Positions 7,635 to 17,271 of a stretch of DNA of 64,000 nt are shown here, one piece after another. The stretch covers positions 434,001-498,000 of the forward strand of contig NZ_FTLX01000002.1 in assembly GCF_900156125.1 (NCBI RefSeq). Reading direction: 5' to 3'. Made by a program: the position numbers and the translations under genes. Origin of the DNA: Domibacillus enclensis (GTDB lineage Bacteria; Bacillota; Bacilli; Bacillales; Domibacillaceae). Within the stretch, counting starts at the first letter, position 1, and each line of letters starts with the position of its first letter. Below the pieces are notes generated by a model. It saw only the letters and a program-made list of their open reading frames with translations, was not told the DNA's origin and searched no databases.

Positions 7635-7899
7635 ATGGGAATTGGTCGGATAACGGGGAAAGGCGCAGGCTGGGCAGGTGGTTGAGCAGGAAACACATCA
7701 CGAAACAGGCCATACTGGCGGCCGCGAGCTTTGGGGCGGCGGGGAAACGTATCGATAAACCAAAAAGCGACCGGAGACAAGTTCCTCCGGTCGCTTTTCA
7801 CTCTGCGGTGAGATCCATCCCGATTTGACTGATAAAATAAAAGAAGTGGCTGATAAACATGCCGATCTGACCGGAAAAGGCTTTTTATCGTTCAGATAA
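7635..7899 (+). pseudogene. Decayed small gene with an internal hairpin
   Basis: GGGAG then ATG at 7635 starts MGIGRITGKGAGWAGG and stops at 7685. Another frame follows (VVEQETHHETGHTGGRELW...), then the hairpin at 7763-7798, then a third open stretch PDLTDKIKEVADKHADLTGK ending at 7899. The start signals look real while the body is broken, so this is probably a degraded small gene or two. I do not recognise the family. Confidence 0.3.
7763..7798. terminator. Strong bidirectional hairpin
   Basis: The 14-bp arms AAAAGCGACCGGAG and CTCCGGTCGCTTTT form a stem with an eight-base loop, with A and T runs that allow termination on either strand. Confidence 0.75.
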
Positions 7900-7965
7900 T
7901 GACGGTTACCGGTCACTTCTGCTACTATCTGCACTAGAATTCTTCTAGAGTCGCTGCTCCTCTAG

Positions 7966-8095
7966 AACCACTATCGGCAGCCCGGAGGCCCTGAATCTTC
8001 TTTTCTAAAAATGATAGTAACCTTTATTTTGCTTAAGAAAAGGAAAATGTCTTAAAAACACCTGTATTCCTTTGACACGTTTGTTTTCAACACTA
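7966..8095. repeat. Dispersed intergenic repeat, copy A
   Basis: This stretch of about 130 bp matches 53888-54013 along its whole length. Shared blocks include GGCAGCCCGGAG, CCCTGAAT, a TTCTTTT tract, AAGAAAA(A)GGAAA, AAAAACA(C/T)CTG, TTCCT-n-TTGAC and TTTTCAACACTA. Both copies end just before a terminator hairpin. Neither strand carries a conserved open frame. Upstream of copy A is the small palindrome CTAGAATTCTTCTAG. Its nature is unknown: a small structured RNA, a MITE-like element or the remnant of a larger mobile element are all possible. Confidence 0.7.
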
Positions 8096-8096
8096 G

Positions 8097-8135
8097 AAAA
8101 AACGACCGGGGGAAATGTTAATTCCCGGTCGTTTT
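8097..8135 (-). terminator. Terminator of the homocysteine methyltransferase operon
   Basis: Stem AACGACCGGG/CCCGGTCGTT with T runs on both strands; it lies directly after the mmuM stop when read on the minus strand. Confidence 0.8.
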
Positions 8136-8138
8136 TCA

Positions 8139-9080
8139 TTAGGCTCTAGCCCATTCGGCAATCGTCTGAATATCCGACGGCTTCGTGCGGCAGCACCCGC
8201 CGATGAGCTGGGCGCCGCATTCAAACCAGTGGCGGGTATGCTCGCTGTAGGCGGCCAGGTCCGGTGCACCGGACCATGTTTTCGTTTCGGCATCGTACAC
8301 TTCACCGAGATTCGGATACACGACAATAGGCTTGTCGGTTTCGCGCTTGAGTTCTTGAATCAATTCAGGAATGTATTCTGGCGCTGTGCAGTTGACGCCA
8401 ATCGCAGCAATTTGCTCAAAGGCGTTCAATGTTTTCGCGCAGTCGGCGATTCGTTCGCCGCTGCTAATGTGCTGGCCGTCTTTTGCGCTGAAGCTGATCC
8501 ACGCGTATGCGTGCGGGAATTCTTCCTTTAAAAGACGAGCGAGTGCCTGCGCTTCGACGGCATTTGGAATGGTTTCACACGCCAAAAGGTCAGCGCCTGC
8601 TTCAATGAGTGCTTTCACACGCGGCCGGTGAAAGTCGATCAATTCTGCTTCTGTTAGTGTGTAGTCGCCCCGGTATTCGGAGCCGTCTGCGAGAAATGCG
8701 CCGTACGGACCGACGGAAGCGGCGACGAGCGGCTTAGGCCGGTTTGTTTTGTCTTCAACGGCCTGCCAGAATTCATCCCGCGCTTCAGCGGCAATTTGGA
8801 CAGACGCTTGAATAATGTCAATGGTCTGCTCTGCACTCAATCCATGCTTCGCAAAACCGTCAATCGTCGCCTGGTAGCTGGCTGTAATCGCACAGTCTGC
8901 GCCTGCTTGAAAGTAATCGGTGTGCACCTGCTTGATTGCCTCGGGTGTTTCCATTAAAATACGGGCCGACCAAAGGCTGTCGTTCAGCTGGCAGCCATGG
9001 CGTTCAAGCTCGGTTGCCATGGCTCCGTCCAGTACGATGACGGGAAAAGTGGATAAAATCGTTTGAATCGGATTTGGCAT
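8139..9080 (-). CDS. mmuM: Homocysteine S-methyltransferase (MmuM/YbgG type)
   Basis: This cytoplasmic zinc enzyme methylates homocysteine to methionine using S-methylmethionine or S-adenosylmethionine. At 313 residues it has the normal length. The start VLDGAMATELERHGC is typical, and the zinc ligands are the cysteine in IGVNCTAPEYI and the pair in LIGGCCRTKPSDI. The start codon overlaps the stop of the upstream binding protein by one base, so both are translated together. In other bacteria mmuM is paired with the S-methylmethionine permease mmuP; here it is paired with an ABC binding protein instead. Confidence 0.9.
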   Translation of the reverse strand: MPNPIQTILSTFPVIVLDGAMATELERHGCQLNDSLWSARILMETPEAIKQVHTDYFQAGADCAITASYQATIDGFAKHGLSAEQTIDIIQASVQIAAEARDEFWQAVEDKTNRPKPLVAASVGPYGAFLADGSEYRGDYTLTEAELIDFHRPRVKALIEAGADLLACETIPNAVEAQALARLLKEEFPHAYAWISFSAKDGQHISSGERIADCAKTLNAFEQIAAIGVNCTAPEYIPELIQELKRETDKPIVVYPNLGEVYDAETKTWSGAPDLAAYSEHTRHWFECGAQLIGGCCRTKPSDIQTIAEWARA

Positions 9081-9913
9081 CAGTTGCCCTCCAGCTCAGC
9101 CGCTGCCGCTTGAAGAACCGCTGTATCCGGCTCCGGGCCGATCCATTTTTCATAAATCTCCGCATATGTGCCGTTTTCAATGATCGTTTTCAAAGCAGCA
9201 TCCAGTTCTTCTGCCACTTCACTGTCTTTCGGGAACATCAGGCCGTAAAATTCGGAATCAAATGTGTCTGAATCAACGAGCGTATTGTAGGTTTGATCCG
9301 GGTTGTTTTTCAAATATTCATTGATGACCGTGTTATCTGCCACGACCGCTTCGACGGCTCCATTTTGAAGAGACATAATGGAAACGGCGTCACTTTCATA
9401 TTTTTTCAGATCCGCACTGTTTTGCCCCATGACTTTTTCAGCGGCAATCTGGCCGGTCGATGCGTTCAGTACACCAACGGTCATGCCTTTTAAATCAGCC
9501 GCGCTGTCAACGGTTGTGTCTTCTCTCGTCATGATCATATGCGTCGACTGGTAATAAGGAGACGAGAAATCAAATGTCTGCTTCCGGTCATCGCTGATCG
9601 TAATCGCACAAACAGCGAGGTCCAGCTGCGCCTGGCGTGTGCTTTCAAAAAGACCGTCCCAGCCCATATTTTTCATTTCATAATCGTAGCCTGCTTCTTC
9701 CATGACAGCGTCCACCACGTCAATATCAAACCCGACGATCTCGCCTTTATCTAAATAGGTGAACGGAGCGTACGCTGCATCGGTTCCAACGATGAGTGTT
9801 TTCTTTTCGGTGCCGCCGCTTCCGCTTTCTTCTTCCTGGCCGCAGGCAGAGGTTAACGCTAAAAGAGCGGTTAAGCCGATCGCCGCTGCTCCTTTTGATG
9901 TCCATTTCTTCAT
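9080..9913 (-). CDS. Amino-acid ABC transporter substrate-binding lipoprotein
   Basis: The 277-residue product has a lipoprotein signal (MKKWTSKGAAAIGLTALLAL then TSAC) with the lipid-modified cysteine at about residue 23, followed by a type II periplasmic-binding fold for polar amino acids (LIVGTDAAYAPFTYLDKGEI, GFDIDVVDAVMEEAGY, LAVCAITISDDRKQTFDFS). The start at 9913 has GGAGG ahead of it. No permease or ATPase gene is adjacent, so it must work with components encoded elsewhere. Its tight coupling to mmuM suggests, without proof, that it binds S-methylmethionine or a related sulfur amino acid. Confidence 0.85.
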   Translation of the reverse strand: MKKWTSKGAAAIGLTALLALTSACGQEEESGSGGTEKKTLIVGTDAAYAPFTYLDKGEIVGFDIDVVDAVMEEAGYDYEMKNMGWDGLFESTRQAQLDLAVCAITISDDRKQTFDFSSPYYQSTHMIMTREDTTVDSAADLKGMTVGVLNASTGQIAAEKVMGQNSADLKKYESDAVSIMSLQNGAVEAVVADNTVINEYLKNNPDQTYNTLVDSDTFDSEFYGLMFPKDSEVAEELDAALKTIIENGTYAEIYEKWIGPEPDTAVLQAAAAELEGN

Positions 9914-9961
9914 CCGACATTCCTCCATTATCACTGTTGTGTAAATTTTCACATAAGTTTT

Positions 9962-9990
9962 ATCATACAGAAAGAATGTTGATTTGACAA
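9962..9990 (-). promoter_or_regulatory. Sigma-A promoter of the binding protein/mmuM operon
   Basis: Read on the minus strand: TTGTCA, 17 bases, TATGAT, located about 50 bases before the start codon. No S-box or T-box leader fits in the short space between this promoter and the gene. Confidence 0.7.
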
Positions 9991-10098
9991 AACGTTTTTT
10001 TGACTGGAGAGGGTAAAAGAAGTGCGCTTGTTCTCTTGAAGTTTGTCGAATTACGTCGATATATACGGTACAGGGAATAACGGATTGGAGTGATGAAG

Positions 10099-12195
10099 AT
10101 GAAAAAAACGAAAAGCATTGCATGGCGGCTGTCGGCTCTTATTATCGGGCTGTTTTTGCTGCTATTTGCGATTTACGCGGTGATCACGAATGTGATGCTG
10201 TACAACAAAAGCCTGGAAGATTCCGAGGGCTACGCGGTTCGAGCTGCCCAGCTGTCCGCTTCCAAAATAAGTGACCGGGTGGACGAAACAGCGGAAATGC
10301 TTCGGACGACAAAAACGGCGCTGGAATCTCTTCATGTGGCCGACCGGCTGACAGCGGAAGATACGCTGCGGCTTATTCAAGGGAATTTAACTGAAAATGA
10401 GCATTTATTCGGTGTAGCTGCTGTTTTGGAAAGCGGGGAAGCGGTCATTGGAGAAGCGACAGACCGGGCGCTGCTGGATGAAGATCAGCGTTTTGTGCCG
10501 TATGTGTACAAAAACGAAAGCGGCCTGGCAACAGAGACGTTGACCGGGTATGAAGAAGAAGGCGGCGACTGGTACCAGATTCCGAAAACGGAGCTGCGGC
10601 CGATTTTAACCGAGCCGTATGAATATGAATCAGGCGGGCAGACCGTGCTCATGTCGACGCTGGCTGTGCCGCTTTTGGACGACAGCGGTGCGTTTATCGG
10701 CGTATTGACGGCTGACTTTTCCATCGACTTCATGGCGGAGCTTGCCGCAGAAAGCGCGCCGGCAGATGGCTTTGACCGCATCATCACCGAGGAAGGGATT
10801 ATCGTAGCCGATAGCATCGATCCTAAGCAGATCGGCAACAATATCGCGGACTCGCGTGACTGGGGTTCGATTAAGCCGGAAATCGACAAGGGACAGGAAT
10901 GGACACTGTATGCGGACTCCCAGCTGCTTGGCGAAAGCTCCTTTAATGTGTTCGCGCCTGTGCTGGTGGAAGGCATCGACGAAACATGGTCCGTGCAAAC
11001 CGTCATTCCGAAATCGAGTATTTTAGAAACGTTTAATCAGACACTGCTGTTTACGATTATTGCAGCGATTGTCATGATTTTGATTATGACACTTGCGACG
11101 GTTTTATTTATTCACCGTCAGCTGAAGCCGCTTGCCCTTTTACGGTCGTCAATCGAAACGGCGGCAACGGGTGATTTAACGGAAAAGATCGATGAAAAAA
11201 GACTTCGTCACGATGAAATTGGCGCGGTGGCTTTTGCGTTTAACAACATGCTCGACCGGGTGAGCGACACCGTTCGGACGGTTCGTTCCTCAACGGGTCA
11301 TTTAAACGAGTCCTCGAATCACGTCCACCAGATTTTTGAAGAGGTAGTGGCATCGAGCAATGAGGTGTCTGTAGCGGTTGACGAAATTGCGCAGGGGGCT
11401 TCCAAGCAGTCAGAGGATACAGAAGATACGGGTAACCAGATGGCGCACTTGTCCGACCGGATCGATGCGTTGTCCGAGCTGTCTGAGCAAATGAACGAAT
11501 TGTCCCAGCAGGCGGGTGAACGGGCCCAGGGTGGCATGGTGCAGGTGGAGCAGCTTCGTGAACGAAACACAGCGGCGAATGAAATGAACAGCCGGGTAAA
11601 GGATCAAATGCAGGGACTGGCTAAAAAGATTGGCGAAATCGAGGCGGTCATTGAGTCGATTCACGGCATCACGGCTCAAACGAATTTACTGGCGTTAAAC
11701 GCATCAATTGAAGCTGCGCGGGCCGGTGAGCACGGCAAAGGCTTTGCGGTCGTCGCAGAAGAAGTGCGGAAGCTGGCCGAGCAGTCACGCCGCGAAACAG
11801 AGGTTATTCAAAAAACGGTGCGAGATATTTTGCAGGCATCGACTCAAACGTCCGTCGTGGTAGAGGAAAATCTCTCGCTTATGGAAGGGCAGAACGAGTC
11901 GGTTTCCGATACGCAGTCTGCCTTTGAAATGCAGGCGGAGATCGCCGGGCGCATTACCGAAACGGTGCAGGAGCTGACAGAGAAATTGGGCGAAATGGTC
12001 GGCCAAAAAGAGCAGGCGCTTCTGTCGATTCAAAGCGTGTCGGCCATTTCAGAAGAAACCGCCGCGTCGGCTGAGCAGGTCAGTGCATCCGCCGCCGAGC
12101 AGCAAAACGAGCTGCAGCGTGTCGCTGAAGCAACCGAAAACATGAACCGGATTGCCGGCGAGCTGCAGCAAGCCGTTGACCGCTTCCGTGTATAA
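10099..12195 (+). CDS. Methyl-accepting chemotaxis protein with dCACHE sensor
   Basis: This membrane chemoreceptor of about 698 residues relays ligand binding to CheA/CheW. It has an N-terminal membrane helix (about residues 10-32), an extracellular region of about 250 residues of the double-CACHE type ([23 protein letters not shown]), a second helix near residue 320, a HAMP domain, and the signalling domain with the tip [20 protein letters not shown]. Glutamine/glutamate-rich methylation stretches are present on both arms. The start at 10099 gives eight bases after GGAG; ATG codons at 10093 or a GTG at 10090 are too close to it. It is transcribed divergently from the amino-acid binding protein, which would fit an amino-acid ligand. 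Confidence 0.9.
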   Translation: MKKTKSIAWRLSALIIGLFLLLFAIYAVITNVMLYNKSLEDSEGYAVRAAQLSASKISDRVDETAEMLRTTKTALESLHVADRLTAEDTLRLIQGNLTENEHLFGVAAVLESGEAVIGEATDRALLDEDQRFVPYVYKNESGLATETLTGYEEEGGDWYQIPKTELRPILTEPYEYESGGQTVLMSTLAVPLLDDSGAFIGVLTADFSIDFMAELAAESAPADGFDRIITEEGIIVADSIDPKQIGNNIADSRDWGSIKPEIDKGQEWTLYADSQLLGESSFNVFAPVLVEGIDETWSVQTVIPKSSILETFNQTLLFTIIAAIVMILIMTLATVLFIHRQLKPLALLRSSIETAATGDLTEKIDEKRLRHDEIGAVAFAFNNMLDRVSDTVRTVRSSTGHLNESSNHVHQIFEEVVASSNEVSVAVDEIAQGASKQSEDTEDTGNQMAHLSDRIDALSELSEQMNELSQQAGERAQGGMVQVEQLRERNTAANEMNSRVKDQMQGLAKKIGEIEAVIESIHGITAQTNLLALNASIEAARAGEHGKGFAVVAEEVRKLAEQSRRETEVIQKTVRDILQASTQTSVVVEENLSLMEGQNESVSDTQSAFEMQAEIAGRITETVQELTEKLGEMVGQKEQALLSIQSVSAISEETAASAEQVSASAAEQQNELQRVAEATENMNRIAGELQQAVDRFRV

Positions 12196-12199
12196 ACAG

Positions 12200-12236
12200 A
12201 AAAGACCTGTCCAGCTGGCTGCTGGCAGGTCTTTTT
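12200..12236 (+). terminator. Terminator after the chemoreceptor gene
   Basis: Stem AAAGACCTG/CAGGTCTTT with a loop containing CCAGCTGGCTG and a following T run. Confidence 0.8.
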
Positions 12237-12244
12237 CACGTTTT

Positions 12245-12376
12245 TGGCGCAATCATCCTTACTATGGCACAATTATGCGAAATACGGCGCAATTCCTCCT
12301 GGTACGGCGCAAAAGAGGTGTAATTGCGCGTTAATCCGGGGAAATGCGCCGTAAATCCGGGAAATGCGCCAAAACA
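12245..12376. repeat. Cluster of GGCGCA/TGCGCC short repeats
   Basis: Between two genes the sequence contains several copies of GGCGCAATT or GGCACAATT spaced about 20 bases apart, then the inverse form AAATGCGCC separated by GTAAATCCGGG. The two halves are complementary and could fold into a branched hairpin. Such arrays occur in intergenic regions of other bacilli as far as I recall; their role is unknown. No coding frame is supported here. Confidence 0.55.
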
Positions 12377-12388
12377 GAGGGAGGAAGC

Positions 12389-12850
12389 TTAAAAGTGTTC
12401 CGACCGAATCTTGGCTAAAAGAGCATCGCAGCCATCTTTGACGAGGTCGTACGTTTCCTGGAAATCACCGGTGTAATACGGGTCCGGCACGTCTTTTTGA
12501 TGGTCCGTTAAATCGAGAAAACGGATGATTTTCGGGTGGTCCGGCTGGCCGAGCATCTCGCGGATGTTCGAGATGTTGCTTTCATCCATGCCAATGATAT
12601 AGTCGAACTTTTCGAAATCCGCAGCATCGAGCTGGCGTCCGGCCATGCCTTCTGACGAGATGCTGTATTCCTTCAGCTTCGCCAGTGTACCTTTGTGCGG
12701 CGGCGAGCCGATATGCCATGAGCTTGTGGCGGCCGAGTCAACGGTCACCTGGCCGTCCAAATTTTCTTTCTGGATCAGATCGCGGAACATCGCCTCTGCC
12801 ATCGGCGAGCGGCAAATGTTGCCGAGGCAGACAAATAACACATGAATCAT
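12389..12850 (-). CDS. yfkJ: Low-molecular-weight protein-tyrosine phosphatase (YfkJ type)
   Basis: At 153 residues it has the normal length. The catalytic P-loop VCLGNICRSPMAEA is at residues 7-20 (Cys-x5-Arg-Ser), and the general acid aspartate is in DVPDPYYTGDF. The pattern fits B. subtilis YfkJ rather than YwlE, which dephosphorylates arginine. It acts in the cytoplasm on phosphotyrosine proteins; the target is unknown. It stands downstream of putR in the same direction with a 30-base gap, so read-through is possible. Confidence 0.88.
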   Translation of the reverse strand: MIHVLFVCLGNICRSPMAEAMFRDLIQKENLDGQVTVDSAATSSWHIGSPPHKGTLAKLKEYSISSEGMAGRQLDAADFEKFDYIIGMDESNISNIREMLGQPDHPKIIRFLDLTDHQKDVPDPYYTGDFQETYDLVKDGCDALLAKIRSEHF

Positions 12851-12880
12851 GTAATCTCCTCCTTCGACCCTAGTATAGCA

Positions 12881-14110
12881 TTATGGCCGCTCCCGTTTCA
12901 TAAGCTGCAGGTCGATGTACAGCTGGCAGCGCGTATGGAAGTCGTCAAAGTTGATCGACGTCAGCTCACCCATCTGCTTCAGCCGGTATTTCAATGTATT
13001 TGTATGAATAAATAACGCTTCCGCTGTCGGCTTGATCCGGCAGTTGTTTTGCAAAAAAAGATCAAGCGTCCGGACCAGCTCGGAATGGCCGTCTGCGTCT
13101 TTCTGGTGCAGCTTCAATAAATCTTCATTCACATAATGGGTCTCCAGGTGATAATGAGCAATCGTCTCCATATAGCGCAGCAGGCCGAGGCGGCTGTATT
13201 CGATCGGCATTTTGTCATGCCCATTCAAAAATTGCGCGGTCCGGCATACCTCCATCGCTTCTAAATAGCTTTTGCGAAGCATCGGCATCGAGGAGTAGCT
13301 GCTGCCAATACCTGCGGACAAACGAAGATCCTGAAACTGGCTTTTAACGGTGCGCACCAGCACTCGTGCACTGGCCGGCAGCTCATCTTCAACTCCGCCG
13401 AGTATCACGGTAATCTGCAGTGGGTCCGTTAAAATAATGGCGGGCTGATCCAGTGTATTGGCGAAAAGCCCAACGGTTTCGTGGAGGGGATCGAACCATT
13501 CTTCTTCGGCTGCATCGAGCATAAAGACGGCTACGATAAACGAAGAAGGCAGCGCAATGTTCAACTGCGCTGCTTCCCATTTCACTTCACTGTCGGTCCG
13601 GTACGAATGGTGAATCAGCTTTTTGAAAAAATCCTGTTTCTTTTCGCCGCTTCTGTGCGCCAGCTGATTTTTCGTGTGCAGCACCTTGCCGATGTGAACG
13701 GAAAGCTCGTTTAAAAAGCTGAGCTCTCGTTCGGTTAAAGGAGGATCGGTTTCCTGTATCCAAATATAGCCGAAAACAGTGCCGCCATATTTTGCGCTGA
13801 CGACCACGCGCTTGTTTAAGCCAATGTCTTTCATTTCTTTTACGCGAAAGGGTTTCTCTACCGATTTCAGCTGGTCCATTATGCCTTCATCCATGAATTT
13901 TTTCAAAATAGAGGTCGTCCAGCTTTTTGAAAAAATCGTCTGCTGGTTGGCTTCATCAAATTGTTCGATGTAATACGAGCTGTAAGCGAGCAAAGAAAAT
14001 TGCTCATTTTCAACCACAACCGGTTTTTTCAGCACACGGCTGATTGCATCCGTTATTTCGTTTATTTCATTCAATGAAAGAATTTTTTCAAGTGGCCGGC
14101 TTCCATCCAT
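12881..14110 (-). CDS. putR: PucR/CdaR-type regulator, probable proline-responsive activator PutR
   Basis: This 409-residue protein has an N-terminal GAF-like sensor region and a C-terminal PucR-type helix-turn-helix (ELVRTLDLFLQNNCRIKPTA, then ALFIHTNTLKYRLKQMGEL). This architecture and its position after putP match B. subtilis PutR, which activates the put operon when proline is present. Fourteen bases separate it from putP, so it is co-transcribed with the transporter. The link to proline is inferred from context. Confidence 0.85.
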   Translation of the reverse strand: MDGSRPLEKILSLNEINEITDAISRVLKKPVVVENEQFSLLAYSSYYIEQFDEANQQTIFSKSWTTSILKKFMDEGIMDQLKSVEKPFRVKEMKDIGLNKRVVVSAKYGGTVFGYIWIQETDPPLTERELSFLNELSVHIGKVLHTKNQLAHRSGEKKQDFFKKLIHHSYRTDSEVKWEAAQLNIALPSSFIVAVFMLDAAEEEWFDPLHETVGLFANTLDQPAIILTDPLQITVILGGVEDELPASARVLVRTVKSQFQDLRLSAGIGSSYSSMPMLRKSYLEAMEVCRTAQFLNGHDKMPIEYSRLGLLRYMETIAHYHLETHYVNEDLLKLHQKDADGHSELVRTLDLFLQNNCRIKPTAEALFIHTNTLKYRLKQMGELTSINFDDFHTRCQLYIDLQLMKRERP

Positions 14111-14124
14111 AAAGAAAATCCCCC

Positions 14125-15588
14125 TTATTTCGTTTCGTTTAAGACACGCTCAAACTCTTCGAACCGCCGCATTGTTTCGGCTGCGGGCGTTGTGAGAGAG
14201 CTGACGATGATCACCGCTGCCAGGCTCGCCGCAAAGCCCGGAATCATTTCGTACACCGTGTTGGAAAGCGGTGTGTTTGCCCAGATCATGACGGTGAGGG
14301 CACCGGCAACCATCCCGGCCAGGGCGCCCCATCGTGTCATTCGCTTCCAGTATAAACTAAGAAGAACGACGGGACCAAATGCGGAGCCAAAGCCGGCCCA
14401 GGCGTAGCCGACTAAATTTAAAATCGTGTCGTTTTGTTCCCATGACAGAAGAAGCGCGATAATCGAGACGAGCAGCACAGCGAGCCGTCCGAGAAAAACA
14501 AGCTCGCGGTCGGTCGCATTCCGCCGGAAAAAGGTTTTGTATAAATCCTCCGTCAGCGAGCTGGATGTGACAAGCAGTTGAGAGGAAATGGTGCTCATGA
14601 CGGCCGCTAAAATGGCGGAAATCAAAAAGCCGGTAATGATCGGATGAAACAGGATGGTGCCAAGCTCAATGAAAATGGTTTCCGGATCTGCCAGCTCGAG
14701 ATTATTGTCCGTGAAATAAGCCAGGCCGACAAAGCCGGTCACCATCGCCCCAATACTTGAGAAGATCATCCAGCTCATGCCGATACGGCGGGCTTTTTTG
14801 ATTTCTTTAATCGAGCTGATCGCCATAAAGCGGACGATAATGTGCGGCTGGCCAAAGTAGCCGAGCCCCCAGGCAAACAGAGACACAATGCCGAGCAAGC
14901 TCGTGCCGGTGAAAATATTCAAGTAGCTGTCATTAATCGAGCGAACGGTTTCAATGGAAGGCCCGATGCCACCAACGTTCATTAAGGCGACAATCGGCAC
15001 GAGAATAAGCGCAACGACCATAATGATGCCCTGTACAAAGTCTGTCCAGCTGACAGCTAAAAAGCCGCCGAATAGCGTATAGGCGACGACAACTCCGGTA
15101 ACAATCCAAAGACCGGTATGATACTCAAGGCCAAATGTACTTTCGAAGAGAACTCCGCCGGATACCATGCCGGATGAAACATAAAACGTAAAAAAGATAA
15201 TAATAACAAGTCCGGACACGAGACGGAGCACCTTGGAGCGGTCATAAAACCGGTTTTCCAAAAAGCCCGGGATCGTAATAGAATCCTCCGCAATTTCCGT
15301 ATACGTGCGAAGGCGTGGTGCCACGTATAGCCAGTTGGCCCATGCACCGAGTGTCAGCCCGATCACAATCCATGCCGAGCTGATGCCGCTTGCGAACATG
15401 GCGCCGGGCAAACCGAGCAGCAGCCAGCCGCTCATATCAGAGGCGCCTGCAGAAAGTGCCGTAACAGCTGGACCGAGTGTTCGGCCGCCGAGCATATAGT
15501 CGGATAAATTAGACGTGCGTTTAAACGCGAAGTAGCCGATAAGCAGCATCAGGACCATATAAGCGGCAACAGAGATGGCTAATGACAT
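14125..15588 (-). CDS. putP: Sodium/proline symporter PutP
   Basis: The 487-residue protein belongs to the solute:sodium symporter family with about 13 membrane segments. Typical motifs are GGRTLGPAVTALSAGASDMSG near residue 33 (sodium and proline site), SGMVSGG and GYAWAGFGSAFGP. The start at 15588 has AGAGG eight bases upstream; an in-frame TTG six codons earlier lies on that site and is less likely. It imports proline for the putB/pruA pathway. It is separated from pruA by a hairpin, so it may have partly independent expression. Confidence 0.92.
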   Translation of the reverse strand: MSLAISVAAYMVLMLLIGYFAFKRTSNLSDYMLGGRTLGPAVTALSAGASDMSGWLLLGLPGAMFASGISSAWIVIGLTLGAWANWLYVAPRLRTYTEIAEDSITIPGFLENRFYDRSKVLRLVSGLVIIIFFTFYVSSGMVSGGVLFESTFGLEYHTGLWIVTGVVVAYTLFGGFLAVSWTDFVQGIIMVVALILVPIVALMNVGGIGPSIETVRSINDSYLNIFTGTSLLGIVSLFAWGLGYFGQPHIIVRFMAISSIKEIKKARRIGMSWMIFSSIGAMVTGFVGLAYFTDNNLELADPETIFIELGTILFHPIITGFLISAILAAVMSTISSQLLVTSSSLTEDLYKTFFRRNATDRELVFLGRLAVLLVSIIALLLSWEQNDTILNLVGYAWAGFGSAFGPVVLLSLYWKRMTRWGALAGMVAGALTVMIWANTPLSNTVYEMIPGFAASLAAVIIVSSLTTPAAETMRRFEEFERVLNETK

Positions 15589-15667
15589 AAAAATTCCTCT
15601 TTTCAATTGGTTTCAGAAGAAGGAAGCAAGGAGCAGGCGTACATGAAGCGGCATCATGTCCTGAACA

Positions 15668-15712
15668 AAAGCTGCCTCTTACAGTGGTCGGTCAGTGTAA
15701 GAGGCAGCTTTG
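15668..15712 (-). terminator. Hairpin between pruA and putP
   Basis: Arms AGCTGCCTCTTACA and TGTAAGAGGCAGCT with a 12-base loop lie directly after the pruA stop on the minus strand. It probably stops or thins transcription into putP. Confidence 0.75.
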
Positions 15713-15714
15713 TG

Positions 15715-17259
15715 TTACAGCATTTCTGAAGTTGTTTTTGCCTGCATGTGAAGCTGCAGGTAATCCGGTCCGCCCGCTTTGGAGTCGGTGCCGGACATAT
15801 TAAAACCGCCAAATGGCTGGTAGCCGACAATCGCGCCGGTGCAGCCGCGGTTAAAGTATAAATTGCCGACATGGAATTCCTCGCGCGCTTTTTCCATATG
15901 GAAGCGGTTCGTTGTAATAACAGCTCCTGTCAAGCCGTAATCCGTGTTGTTGGCAATCTGAATCGCTTCATCAAAATCCTTTGCTCTGGCAAATGCGACG
16001 ACAGGGCCGAAAATTTCTTCCTGCATGATGCGCGCATCCGGAGCAGCATCTGCGACAATCGTCGGCTGGATAAAGTAGCCGGTTTGATCGTCTCCGGTTC
16101 CGCCTGCGGCAATACGCCCTTCTTCTTCCCCTATTTTAACATAGCTCATTATTTTGTCATATGCCGATTGATCGATTACCGGGCCGACAAAATGATTGTC
16201 TACCGGATCGCCAACCGTCAGCTCCTTCGTCAGCGCAATTGCCTTTTCAAGCACTTCGTCGTACACGTCCTCGACGATCACTGCGCGGGAGCAGGCAGAG
16301 CACTTTTGACCGGCAAAGCCAAAGGCCGACTGCACGATTGACTGGGCAGCCAGATCAAGATCTGCTTCCTTGTCCACAACAATGGTGTCTTTGCCGCCCA
16401 TTTCGGCAATGAGGCGCTTCATCCATTTCTGGCCGTTTTGCACTTTTGAGGACCGTTCGAAAATGCGCAGACCGACGTCACGCGAGCCGGTAAACGTAAT
16501 AAAGCGGGTTTGCGGATGATCCACTAAATAGTCGCCAACCTCGGCACCGCTGCCGGGGATAAAGTTCACGACGCCCGGCGGCAGCCCGGCTTCCTCTAAC
16601 ACTTCGATAAAACGGGCGGCGACGATCGGCGTAGTGGAGGCAGGCTTTAACAACACTGTATTGCCGGTCACGATGGACGCAACGGTTGTGCCGGCCATAA
16701 TCGCAAACGGGAAGTTCCACGGCGAGATGACAATGCCGACGCCGAGGGGAATGTAGCTGTACCGGTTGAATTCACCCGGACGGCTCAGCACCGGGGCGCC
16801 GTTTTTCAGCTCGAGCATTTGCCGCGCGTAATATTCCATAAAATCGATTGCTTCCGCTGTATCAATATCCGCTTCCCGCCACGGCTTGCCCGCTTCTTTC
16901 GTCAGCAGGGCGGAAAATTCGTGCCGGCGCCGGCGCACGATGGCGGCGGCTTTAAACAGCACATCTGCCCGGATCTCCGGTGATACCTTTTTCCACGTTT
17001 GGAACGCATGGGCGGCTGCCTGCATCGCTTTTTCGGCCAGCGCTTGATCCGCTTTGGAAACAGAGCCGATGACTTCACTCCTATTTGCCGGATTGAAGGA
17101 AACTATTTTATCCTCGGTAATAATGTGTTTCCCGCCAATAACGAGAGGGTAATGCTTGCCGAGACTGTCCGTTACATTTTTAATCGCTTCTTTGTAGGCT
17201 GACGCATTCGCTTCTTTTGAAAAATCGGTAAACGGTTCATGTTTGTATGGAATCATCAT
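15715..17259 (-). CDS. pruA: 1-Pyrroline-5-carboxylate dehydrogenase
   Basis: This 514-residue aldehyde dehydrogenase oxidises glutamate semialdehyde to glutamate with NAD in the cytoplasm, the second step of proline breakdown (called putC or ycgN in B. subtilis). The active-site cysteine is in [14 protein letters not shown] and the catalytic glutamate in [12 protein letters not shown]. The C-terminal [14 protein letters not shown] stretch is typical of P5C dehydrogenase. It starts 12 bases after the putB stop with an AGGAGGC site. Confidence 0.93.
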   Translation of the reverse strand: MMIPYKHEPFTDFSKEANASAYKEAIKNVTDSLGKHYPLVIGGKHIITEDKIVSFNPANRSEVIGSVSKADQALAEKAMQAAAHAFQTWKKVSPEIRADVLFKAAAIVRRRRHEFSALLTKEAGKPWREADIDTAEAIDFMEYYARQMLELKNGAPVLSRPGEFNRYSYIPLGVGIVISPWNFPFAIMAGTTVASIVTGNTVLLKPASTTPIVAARFIEVLEEAGLPPGVVNFIPGSGAEVGDYLVDHPQTRFITFTGSRDVGLRIFERSSKVQNGQKWMKRLIAEMGGKDTIVVDKEADLDLAAQSIVQSAFGFAGQKCSACSRAVIVEDVYDEVLEKAIALTKELTVGDPVDNHFVGPVIDQSAYDKIMSYVKIGEEEGRIAAGGTGDDQTGYFIQPTIVADAAPDARIMQEEIFGPVVAFARAKDFDEAIQIANNTDYGLTGAVITTNRFHMEKAREEFHVGNLYFNRGCTGAIVGYQPFGGFNMSGTDSKAGGPDYLQLHMQAKTTSEML

Positions 17260-17271
17260 AATGCCTCCTCG

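Noticed and set aside
9914-10098. S-box or T-box riboswitch before the binding protein/mmuM operon
   Set aside because: The predicted promoter lies about 50 bases before the start, leaving no room for a riboswitch.
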